From assembly GCA_050304135.1 (NCBI GenBank), contig JBNLDC010000072.1:4570-68569 (forward strand): 64,000 nt of DNA, given 5' to 3'. This document shows positions 8,671-16,048 of the stretch, piece by piece. A model generated the notes under the pieces. The model ran no database searches. It was given only the letters and a program-made list of their open reading frames with translations, and had not been told where the DNA came from. Both the position numbers and the translations under genes were made by a program. Each line of letters starts with the position of its first letter. Position 1 is the first letter of the stretch. The stretch comes from JAFGNB01 sp050304135 (lineage in GTDB: Bacteria > Fibrobacterota > Chitinivibrionia > Chitinivibrionales > Chitinispirillaceae).

Positions 8671-9979
8671 CCTGTGTTTTTACGCGGTCGCCATCGCGAC
8701 GAAGCCGTGAAAGGTACCTGCGATATGCCAGATTTCCCACCACGGAAATAAGTGCGTTTCGTGACGGACGCAGGGTGCGTCTTCGAATGGAACCAAAACC
8801 ATAGGTGTGCTCCCAGGACCGCCGAAATCCCTCGTCAAGTTGCGGTACGGTCATACCGGCCGGACGATAGACCACATGCTGTGTATCATAATACCGCCAG
8901 TCGTCATGAAGAATGCGCCCCTGAGACTGAAGCTTGTCAAAAGCGGTCGTACCGGGATAAGGGGTATAGATCGCATACCGCGGGATATCGATTTTCAACC
9001 GATCCACCAGATCGGTAGTCTGTTCGAAAATATCGATGCCGTCACCGTCGAGTCCGAAGATAAAACATCCCTGAACCACGATGTCATACGCATGCAACTT
9101 TGCCATAAGTAGCGGGTACGAGGCGCTGCGGTTGAACCCTTTGCCGATTCCTTCGAGTGAGGTATCCCGTACCGACTCGAATCCGATAAGAAGATAGATA
9201 CAACCGCTCCGCGCCATAAGTTCCAGCATCTCGTCATCGTCACCGATCCGCGTCGTGCACAGTCCTCCCCATACCTTCTTCAGAGGAGCAAGTGCGGAGA
9301 ACAGCTCCAAGGCATAACTCCGGTCCTCCAGCAGGCTTACATCGTTGAACACGAATCGACGGGCGGGAAGCGAGGCGATCTCATCGATCACCTGTGCGAC
9401 CGGACGGGTGTGCCATCCGTATCGTGCGGCCGGTATCGAACAGAAATCACACGTATTCCTGCACCCCCGGGTGGCCATGACCGTATAGGGAGTCAGGTAC
9501 CCGAACCGTCGCTGCAGATCCCTGCGTGCGGTCGGCCACTGATCAAGCCCGGCTGATTGTGATCGGTAAACCGGTTGCAGTGCACCCCGGGAAAAATCCC
9601 GGAGCAGTCCCGGCCAGCTCGACCGTGCGTCGCCCACCACTATGCTGTCCGCATGTTTTCGAGCCTCCTCCGGACGCAATACGACATGCACCCCGCCCAG
9701 TACCACCGGTACACCGGCTTTCCGGTACCGGTCTGCAATATCGTAGGCACGCGGTGCAGTACCGGTCAGGCAACTTATGCCGACCAGATCGTAGCTGACC
9801 TTTTCGGATGGAAGGGGTTCGATACTCTCATCGACCAGGCGGACTGAAGCGCTCAGTTCAGCGGGAACCAGTGCCGCAAGTGTGGTGAGAGTGAGGGGGG
9901 CTTCACGGAACGATATTCCCCACGGTCCGAGTGCAAGCCGGTGTATTCCGGCATCCGGCATAATAAGAAGAATTTTCAT
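8633..9979 (-). CDS. B12-binding domain radical SAM protein (first gene of operon)
   Basis: A 448-residue cobalamin-binding radical SAM protein and the first clear gene of the minus-strand operon. The cobalamin domain carries VVLGGVHVVLRPEE, and the SAM-cluster motif is C173-x3-C177-x2-C180 (TRGCRNTCDFCSI). Then come FNDVSLLEDRSYALELFSAL, LLIGFESVRDTSL, GCFIFGLDGDGIDIF and IYTPYPGTTAFDKLQSQGRI. The start MKILLIMPD at 9979 is chosen because it begins like its paralogue at 7318-8670; a GTG start at 10000 is possible. The ribosome binding site is weak. The end overlaps the next gene by up to 38 bases, which implies translational coupling. Confidence 0.88.
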   Translation of the reverse strand: MKILLIMPDAGIHRLALGPWGISFREAPLTLTTLAALVPAELSASVRLVDESIEPLPSEKVSYDLVGISCLTGTAPRAYDIADRYRKAGVPVVLGGVHVVLRPEEARKHADSIVVGDARSSWPGLLRDFSRGALQPVYRSQSAGLDQWPTARRDLQRRFGYLTPYTVMATRGCRNTCDFCSIPAARYGWHTRPVAQVIDEIASLPARRFVFNDVSLLEDRSYALELFSALAPLKKVWGGLCTTRIGDDDEMLELMARSGCIYLLIGFESVRDTSLEGIGKGFNRSASYPLLMAKLHAYDIVVQGCFIFGLDGDGIDIFEQTTDLVDRLKIDIPRYAIYTPYPGTTAFDKLQSQGRILHDDWRYYDTQHVVYRPAGMTVPQLDEGFRRSWEHTYGFGSIRRRTLRPSRNALISVVGNLAYRRYLSRLRRDGDRVKTQDENRDAYSACAA

Positions 9980-10536
9980 CGTATCACACCATCCGGACAA
10001 GTGACGATAACGACCCTTTGACTTTGCGGTCGATCAGCGATGGGTTTTGAAACCATGGCGTCCGGAAAGCAGTTCCGGAAACAACCGGCGAACGTTTCTC
10101 CGGACCAATGATTTTCCACCCGCGGCAGTATTCCGTTGAGCTGAAAAATATCTGTTTTTTGATGCACGGTTATGGATTCTCGCGGTAATCTATATACCTG
10201 CGATACGACATTTCCCTGTAACTCACCGTATCCGGTAGTGCAACTATCCCATTAAAATCAAAATAGGTATATCTGCGCTAAAAACGCAAGAAATAGATAC
10301 GAAAGCATCGTAAGAATAGGGGGTATCCGCGAAAACCCGCCAAAGTCGGATACTCCCCTCTCGGCAGGAAACCGGGATATGTTTAAGGATAACGTCTTTC
10401 GCAAGAAGGACCGGATGACGTGGGCAGCCCTCATCAGGGTGACTTCAAGGCGATACACCGGGCAGTTTGTCGAGGTGTGGATCCGTTGAAGTGTCCATGC
10501 TGCCGGGGAACGAACTATGACAACAGGTTAAACAGA
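9980..10536. other. Intergenic region between smc and the radical SAM operon
   Basis: About 560 bases without a convincing gene. It must hold the end of the smc transcript and the promoter of the radical SAM operon, both on the minus strand. The only strong structure is the hairpin listed separately at 10319-10358. A 66-codon minus-strand frame at 10258-10458 has a hydrophobic end but includes the hairpin and lacks family resemblance, so I do not call it. I saw no B12 box of a cobalamin riboswitch here. Confidence 0.6.
10319..10358. repeat. Hairpin in the smc / radical SAM intergenic region
   Basis: GGGG followed by GTATCCG pairs with CGGATAC followed by CCCC, with one bulged T, giving 11 base pairs and a 17-base loop. 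No T-run follows on either strand, so it is not a classical terminator. It may stabilise the 3' end of the smc mRNA or form part of the leader of the radical SAM operon. Confidence 0.6.
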
Positions 10537-13500
10537 CTACGCCGCCTGCCGTTCCTCTTCGTCAAACCGTACCGACACGATGGTGGAAACGCCCTTTTCG
10601 TGCTGTGTAACTCCGTAAAGCAGGTCCGCAGCTTCCATCGTTCTCTTGTTGTGGGTGATCACGATGAACTGTGTCTTTTCCGCGAACTTCCTCAGCACCT
10701 TGACGAACCTGCCGATATTCGCATCGTCAAGCGGTGCATCGAGTTCATCGAGGATACAGTAGGCCGACGGTTTGACCAGGTAGAGTGCGAACAGCAGTGA
10801 AATTGCGGTGAGCGCCCGTTCTCCACCGGAGAGCAACTGCACACCACGCATCTTTTTACCGGCGGGCCGGACATTGATGTGGATGGGAGCCTCAAGTGGA
10901 TCAACGTTCTCTTCGAGCGCGATATATGCCTCACCACCCTCAAAAAGTGTCGTGAACATCTCGGTGAAATTCTTCTGTACCTCTTCGAATGTTTTTATGA
11001 ACTGCATGCGGGCCTCTTTGTCGAGCTTTTTGATCGCCCGTTCGAGATCATCAACCGCGGTCTGCAGATCGTCGCGCTGGGTGGTGAGTTCCTTGAGCCG
11101 TTCACTTTCCGTTTCGTAATCATCAAGAGCGGCCATGTTGACCTGCCCCACATGCTTGATCCGTTCGCGCAGCATCGAAAGCGTTTGCTGCACCTCGTCG
11201 TCATCTTCCGATACCTCACGGATCTCATCGGGAGGAGAGGCGAGATCGACCTCATACATTTCCCAGATCCGTTCCCTGATCCGGCGCTGCTCCTGCTCGT
11301 CGCGGGTGAGTTTAAGCTGGTCATCGTGTATCCGGTTCCCCAGCTGTTCAAGCTCGTTCTGGTCGCCGCGCATAGCCTTGCGTACGTCGTCGATTTCGAG
11401 CAGCATTCCATTGTAACCTTCACGGACGGTGTCGCGCTGTGCTTCCTGTTCTTCCCGCAACGAGCAGTGATACTGCAACTCGAGTTTGAGTCGTTCCACC
11501 GTGGTATCAAGATCGGCGATCTCATCGACCGCTTTCCGTTTGTCTTCGCTTTTCGCCTGCTTCCGTTCGCCGAACTGTGCAACATCACGTGTCAACCGTT
11601 GAATATCCTGCCGGTCCTGTCCGATCCGGTTTCGCAGTCCCTGCGACTCCAGTTCGACGTTTTTGAGTTGCTCGACAAGAACCCTCCGCTGTTCCTCCAT
11701 CCCGCGGACCTCACACCGTGCCGCTTCCACAGCGGATTCCAGATCTTCCTTACGGTTCTCGAGCACCGCCGCTTCGGCCTCATCGGTGCTGACTTGTTCC
11801 TCTAGTTGACCGATTTTCACCTTCATATCGGCGATTTCAGGATAGAGCCCGGTGACCCGGCTCTGAACGTTCTCGATTTCCTGCTCATAATGCTTGATGG
11901 CAGTCTGCTGCTCCTGCTGGCGTCGCTGACCGAGATTGAGTTTTTCATCAACACCGATCAGTGCTACCTTGGCCTCGTCACGGGTGATAATACACTGATC
12001 CTTTTCACCCAGAATAGTGTCGTACTCTTTCTCCCATGCGGTGATATTGGCGGCGAGTTTTTCTATCTGCTGCTTCCGTTTGAGAATTCCCGCCTTTTCC
12101 GTTTTGGAGGTTCCGGCAACCACGGTACCATCGTTGTTGCAGATTACCCCGTCGCGACCGGCGAACCGGTACCGCATACCACTCTGTAGAATAAGCTCCA
12201 TTGCCCGCTCGCCGTCATCGGTGAGGTAAATGGTGCCGAGAAGTTTTTCAGTAATCGAATCACACTCATCGGCAACATCAATGAGCGAACTGAGACGCTG
12301 TGCACCGGCGAAATCACCTTCGGCGGCATCGGGCAGCGCGGCAAGCCGCTCAAGAGAAACCATACATGCCTCGCCCACACTTTCCCGGCTCAGCGTTCTG
12401 ACCGCATCGGAAAGCTGAACTTCGGTATCAAACACAACCGTCTGTACCGATGCACCGAGTACTTTTTCCACAATACCGATTGACTGTTCATCACGAACCG
12501 AAATAAGATCCGCCAGGATGCCGCGCATGCCCGGCAGTTTACGGGTCAGCAGTTCCTTGACTCCCGCGCCATATCCCTCATACGCTGATTCGAGTCCTTC
12601 AAGAAAGGTGCGCTGGGCTTTTGACGATTCAATCTGCGCCTCAAGTGTTTTCTCGCGCTCGATGAGTTTCTGATAGTGGCTATCTTCAAGTTCGATGCGC
12701 CCGAGCAGAGTATCACGCGACTGCAGCAGGTGACGATGCTCTTCATCAACAACCGCCAGCTGCCGGCGACAGGTAACAATTGCCTCGCGATACTCTTCTA
12801 TTCTGCTTTCAAGCTGCTGCAGTTCCCGTTCGTCGTGCGCACGACGCTCGAGTGTATTCGACAGATTTGATTTAAGGGTGCTGAGCCGGTTGCGCAGTTC
12901 ACCCACCTGATTAATCAGATCAATCTGGTCGCGGCCAAGCTGATCGGCCCGGGAACGGTGTTCCTGCACCTTTTCGTCGTAGCGTGCGAGTTCATCCCCG
13001 GCCCCGTCAACCCGTTCCTGACACTGCTGGAGCAGTGTCTCACGATCGACAATACCGCGCTCAAGCTGTGAACGAAGAGTTATGCTCTCTTCAATCTGCT
13101 GATCAAGGGTGTGTACATCCTGATCAAACCGCACGATATTCTGTTTCGTATTGGAAAGACGTTCGTTGGCAATTGAAATATCACGATCAATCCGAACGAT
13201 TTTCTCGTTGGTCTCACTCACCTGACGTGAAGCGATCTCAAGTTCTTTTTCCTTTTCCAGTGCACCAAGCTGCATTTTCTCTATGCGCGATTCTGCGGTA
13301 GCGATCCGGGCACGAACCGTTTCCCGTTGCGCTTCGGTTTCGGCCACCATTTTCCTGCGTTGCGTTACGGCACCGTCTAAACCGACATACCGCTTATGTT
13401 CATAGCCTACCTCGAGTGATTTGAGATCTTCATGGTAGGTTTTGTACCGTTTGGCTTTCTCGACATGGCGTGCAAGCATCCGTACCTGTCGGTCAGCCTC

Positions 13501-14088
13501 CTGCACCTTGTCGTTGATGCGCAGAAGATCCTGCCGGGTTTTCTCAAGCTGCCGCTGGCTCTCTTTTCGCCGCTGTTTGTACTTGCCGATGCCTGCAGCC
13601 TCTTCGAACAGAATCCGGCGTTCTTCCGCTTTGTCACTCAGGATGGAGTTGATCATCGTGTTTTCGATGGTAGTGTAGGCGCTGCTGCCGATACCGGTAT
13701 CAAGAAACAGGTTCTGAATGTCACGCAATCTGCAGGGAACCTTGTTGAGTCGGTATTCACTCTCCCCGTTGCGATACACCCGGCGGGCTATGGAAACTTC
13801 ACTGAACTCAACCGGGAGAACTCCCTTATCATTTTTAATGGTAAGAACAACCTCGGCCATATTAAGTGGATGGCGGTGCTGTGTTCCCGAGAAAATCACG
13901 TCCTGCATACTGCTGCTGCGCAGCTGCGACGGTTTCTGTTCACCGAACACCCAGCGGATTGCATCAACCACGTTACTCTTTCCGCAGCCGTTGGGACCGA
14001 TAACCGCGGTCATTCCCGCGCCGAAGAGCAGTTCCGTTTTGTCGGCAAATGACTTGAAACCGAAAATCTGAAGCTTTTTGAGAAGCAT
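10537..14088 (-). CDS. smc: Chromosome segregation protein SMC
   Basis: A full-length 1183-residue SMC ATPase of normal size for bacterial SMC. The N-terminal head has Walker A GPNGCGKS at residues 31-38, and long coiled coils run from about 165 to 500 and from about 665 to 1000. The hinge is near residues 500-665 (GMRGILADLI, DGTVVAGTS). The C-terminal head carries the ABC signature LSGGERALTAI near residue 1085 and Walker B AYCILDELDAPLDDAN near residue 1110. SMC with ScpA and ScpB condenses and separates replicated chromosomes. No scpAB genes are in this window. The gene stands alone on the minus strand, with a divergent AT-rich upstream region. Confidence 0.97.
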   Translation of the reverse strand: MLLKKLQIFGFKSFADKTELLFGAGMTAVIGPNGCGKSNVVDAIRWVFGEQKPSQLRSSSMQDVIFSGTQHRHPLNMAEVVLTIKNDKGVLPVEFSEVSIARRVYRNGESEYRLNKVPCRLRDIQNLFLDTGIGSSAYTTIENTMINSILSDKAEERRILFEEAAGIGKYKQRRKESQRQLEKTRQDLLRINDKVQEADRQVRMLARHVEKAKRYKTYHEDLKSLEVGYEHKRYVGLDGAVTQRRKMVAETEAQRETVRARIATAESRIEKMQLGALEKEKELEIASRQVSETNEKIVRIDRDISIANERLSNTKQNIVRFDQDVHTLDQQIEESITLRSQLERGIVDRETLLQQCQERVDGAGDELARYDEKVQEHRSRADQLGRDQIDLINQVGELRNRLSTLKSNLSNTLERRAHDERELQQLESRIEEYREAIVTCRRQLAVVDEEHRHLLQSRDTLLGRIELEDSHYQKLIEREKTLEAQIESSKAQRTFLEGLESAYEGYGAGVKELLTRKLPGMRGILADLISVRDEQSIGIVEKVLGASVQTVVFDTEVQLSDAVRTLSRESVGEACMVSLERLAALPDAAEGDFAGAQRLSSLIDVADECDSITEKLLGTIYLTDDGERAMELILQSGMRYRFAGRDGVICNNDGTVVAGTSKTEKAGILKRKQQIEKLAANITAWEKEYDTILGEKDQCIITRDEAKVALIGVDEKLNLGQRRQQEQQTAIKHYEQEIENVQSRVTGLYPEIADMKVKIGQLEEQVSTDEAEAAVLENRKEDLESAVEAARCEVRGMEEQRRVLVEQLKNVELESQGLRNRIGQDRQDIQRLTRDVAQFGERKQAKSEDKRKAVDEIADLDTTVERLKLELQYHCSLREEQEAQRDTVREGYNGMLLEIDDVRKAMRGDQNELEQLGNRIHDDQLKLTRDEQEQRRIRERIWEMYEVDLASPPDEIREVSEDDDEVQQTLSMLRERIKHVGQVNMAALDDYETESERLKELTTQRDDLQTAVDDLERAIKKLDKEARMQFIKTFEEVQKNFTEMFTTLFEGGEAYIALEENVDPLEAPIHINVRPAGKKMRGVQLLSGGERALTAISLLFALYLVKPSAYCILDELDAPLDDANIGRFVKVLRKFAEKTQFIVITHNKRTMEAADLLYGVTQHEKGVSTIVSVRFDEEERQAA

Positions 14089-14589
14089 TCGCCTGCCTTT
14101 CAGATGATGGGTGCCTCAAATAGGGGGTTTTTAGCTAAATACACCACAGAGTGCAGTAATACTGATTCAAGATACAATATATTGGGTTTGTAGTCAAGAA
14201 AAACTCCCGATAAAATCCTGTGCCTGAACGACATTCTCTTAAACGGTCTTTTTTCAATGTATTTCATCCAACAAGGTTACCCTTCACGGCACTCTTTCTA
14301 TATAGTGTAGATAAATTCAAGTCTGTATACTACATATAGGTAGTCGACATTTCAAGCAGGAAATAGTACCCTAAGATCTTTTTTTTTGATCGTTTTCACT
14401 GAATTAAGGTGTTTAAGTAGTAGAAACCGGAACAATCAAACGGTAGTGAGCAGAAAATCGAGAGATATCGTCCGGCAGTGAATTGAGAACAAATGAAACA
14501 ATTTTGTTCATTCCGGTACTAAATTAACTTGATTGGTAGTATATTATAATAGCTGGACTTAATTCACCTACATTCAACGGGGGTTACAG
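14089..14589. other. AT-rich divergent intergenic region upstream of smc and the Asp-rich protein
   Basis: About 500 bases between the smc start (minus) and the next plus-strand gene, visibly AT-richer than the coding DNA around it. It should hold promoters for both directions. A perfect TATAAT at 14545-14550 lies 39 bases before the plus-strand start codon, although no good -35 box is seen at 17-base spacing. No gene or long repeat was found. Confidence 0.6.
14545..14550 (+). promoter_or_regulatory. Probable -10 box for the Asp-rich secreted protein gene
   Basis: The sequence TATAAT matches the sigma-70 -10 consensus exactly and lies in AT-rich DNA, 39 bases upstream of the ATG at 14590. 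The region 15-18 bases upstream (AAATTAACTT) offers only a weak -35, so an activator or an upstream A-tract may be needed. The start site would be near 14557. Confidence 0.4.
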
Positions 14590-15744
14590 ATGAACCGTAA
14601 GGGGACTCTTTTTTTGCTGGTGCTCATGTTTTCCATCGGGAGTTTCGCGGAAGATGTCGCGGTGTTTCCAGTTATCGGCGTCAATGCCGACCGCAGTTAC
14701 ATCGATGCATTCGGCATGCTGCTCGCACGAAAGTACGAGACTGTTAGCGGTCTCACGGTTTTAGATCCGATCAAATCGGGCAGAGCGATCGGGCAGGACA
14801 GCAGCTACACTACCGCTGCGGAAAAACTCGGGGTATCCGAATACATCGAACTAACAGCTATCGGTCTCTATATGAGTCGTAAAGAGTACTATGAACCGAT
14901 GCGGGGCGATTCCAATTCCGGCAAGGTGGTTGTCGTCGTTAAAAATGAATTCAGAAGCGATGATGATGATGATGACGACGACGATGATGATATAAGTGAC
15001 GATGACCAGCGACTTCTTGACAACAACAAAACAGTCGTTACCGCGATCCGCAGAGACCGCAATGGCAACATCATTCACAAAGCGGAACTGACACTCGTGA
15101 CCTACGGCGACCTCGAAGAGGCAAGCGACCGGCTGGCCACCGCACTCTTCCAGCGGATTACCACCGATGAGGCGCGTTCCCTCACCAACATCACCCGGCG
15201 TGAAGGGATGGGACATAACAAACTCTTTGCAGAAAAAGTTTCTGGCATCAAAGTTGGAGCGTACTACCCGGTTGTTCTCGAAGGAACACTCGCTTCGTTT
15301 ACCACGATCGGGTATAACATGCGCGTTGAAAGCCGCAAATTCTTTATTGAATTCGGTGCCAATGCCCGGATCCCCAGTGCAATTGCCGATGATTCGAAAC
15401 GTAAATACGGAGGGTTCGCTCTCGAAGTGGGAGCAAGCTACATCTTCAACGATGGCCCCCTCGGACTCTATGCGGGTGGTGGTGTTATCCCTCATTTCAA
15501 CTTTGTCACCATGTTCGATACCGATGGATCAACCATGGGGCTGGCTCCCTATCTGCAAGCTGGAATTACCTTTCCCCGTAACTCGCGCACCCGGTTTTTC
15601 GTTGATGTCAGGATTGCACAAAACGCCCTTCCGATCGCCACAAATGTTGATCGGTATGATTACGACACATATACCGATATTGAAGGAACGGAAAAAATTC
15701 ATCACCCGTTCGAGATCGGTATGAATATCGGCATCGGCTGGTAA
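14590..15744 (+). CDS. Secreted protein with Asp-rich linker and barrel-like C-terminus
   Basis: A 384-residue exported protein of unknown function. A signal peptide (about residues 1-20, ending SIGSFA) is followed by a domain up to about residue 115 that resembles CsgG/FlgO-like lipid-associated domains (VAVFPVIGV, LLARKYE, AEKLGVSEYIEL); this resemblance is tentative. A striking linker has 11 consecutive Asp at residues 124-134, then ISDDDQ. The last half (GAYYPVVLEGT to the end) has alternating aromatic and polar strands, such as FIEFGANARIPSA and LGLYAGGGVIP, suggesting an outer-membrane beta-barrel of about eight strands. The Asp run is coded by GAT/GAC triplets and may bind calcium. A GGGGG ribosome binding site precedes the start. 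Confidence 0.6.
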   Translation: MNRKGTLFLLVLMFSIGSFAEDVAVFPVIGVNADRSYIDAFGMLLARKYETVSGLTVLDPIKSGRAIGQDSSYTTAAEKLGVSEYIELTAIGLYMSRKEYYEPMRGDSNSGKVVVVVKNEFRSDDDDDDDDDDDISDDDQRLLDNNKTVVTAIRRDRNGNIIHKAELTLVTYGDLEEASDRLATALFQRITTDEARSLTNITRREGMGHNKLFAEKVSGIKVGAYYPVVLEGTLASFTTIGYNMRVESRKFFIEFGANARIPSAIADDSKRKYGGFALEVGASYIFNDGPLGLYAGGGVIPHFNFVTMFDTDGSTMGLAPYLQAGITFPRNSRTRFFVDVRIAQNALPIATNVDRYDYDTYTDIEGTEKIHHPFEIGMNIGIGW

Positions 15745-15786
15745 ATTCGGGACTTTCAATACAGATTCTTCCTGATCCATTCTTTT

Positions 15787-15814
15787 GCAGAGACGTTGCA
15801 TGCAACGTCTCTGC
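15787..15814. repeat. 28-base perfect palindrome downstream of the Asp-rich protein gene
   Basis: GCAGAGACGTTGCA is followed directly by its exact reverse complement, giving a 14-base-pair arm length with no spacer. It begins 43 bases after the stop codon at 15744. Palindromes with an AGAGACG core are widespread in bacterial intergenic regions and behave like REP elements or transcript ends. It has no following T-run. Confidence 0.8.
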
Positions 15815-15861
15815 CTCTTATATCGAAACCCCGCCGGTATCTGTCTGCAACAATCTTTCCT

Positions 15862-15890
15862 TTGACTGTCCGGTTTTCATTACGTATATT
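15862..15890 (+). promoter_or_regulatory. Strong sigma-70-type promoter for the aminotransferase operon
   Basis: TTGACT at 15862-15867 and TATATT at 15885-15890 are separated by exactly 17 bases, the best-matching promoter that I found in the window. Transcription would start near 15897 and give a leader of about 150 bases before the ATG at 16049. Confidence 0.6.
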
Positions 15891-15971
15891 TAACGGGTTT
15901 TGCGCAGATTGCGCCGGCTACCGAAAGCGAAGCCCGCGCCGAACCCTGCGGATTTAATAATGAATTATGCC

Positions 15972-16017
15972 GGCCGAAAGACTATGAGCGTGGTGATAAG
16001 TCTTTTGGCCATTTTTA
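15972..16017 (+). terminator. Terminator-like leader hairpin before the aminotransferase gene
   Basis: GGCCGAAAGACT at 15972-15983 pairs with AGTCTTTTGGCC at 15999-16010. This gives 12 base pairs, including one G-U pair, with a 15-base loop, followed by ATTTTTATAC. The form is that of an intrinsic terminator, but it sits downstream of a good promoter and about 40 bases before the start codon of the next gene on the same strand. It therefore looks like an attenuator or the expression platform of an unrecognised riboswitch. I could not match the upstream leader to a known aptamer class. Confidence 0.55.
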
Positions 16018-16048
16018 TACATACACCATACTCTACCGGGAGATCCAG

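Noticed and set aside
10258..10458. A 66-codon minus-strand frame with a hydrophobic end in the smc/radical SAM gap
   Set aside because: It overlaps the hairpin at 10319-10358, has no clear ribosome binding site and shows no recognisable family.
9980..10536. Cobalamin riboswitch before the B12 radical SAM operon
   Set aside because: I looked for a B12-box sequence and found none on either strand.
10879..11805. A 308-codon plus-strand frame within smc
   Set aside because: It lies fully antisense to the coiled-coil part of smc. The low-complexity content comes from the Glu/Arg-rich coiled coil.
14851..15495. A 214-codon minus-strand frame with an Ile/Val-rich run
   Set aside because: The hydrophobic run is only the antisense of the Asp tract of the plus-strand gene.
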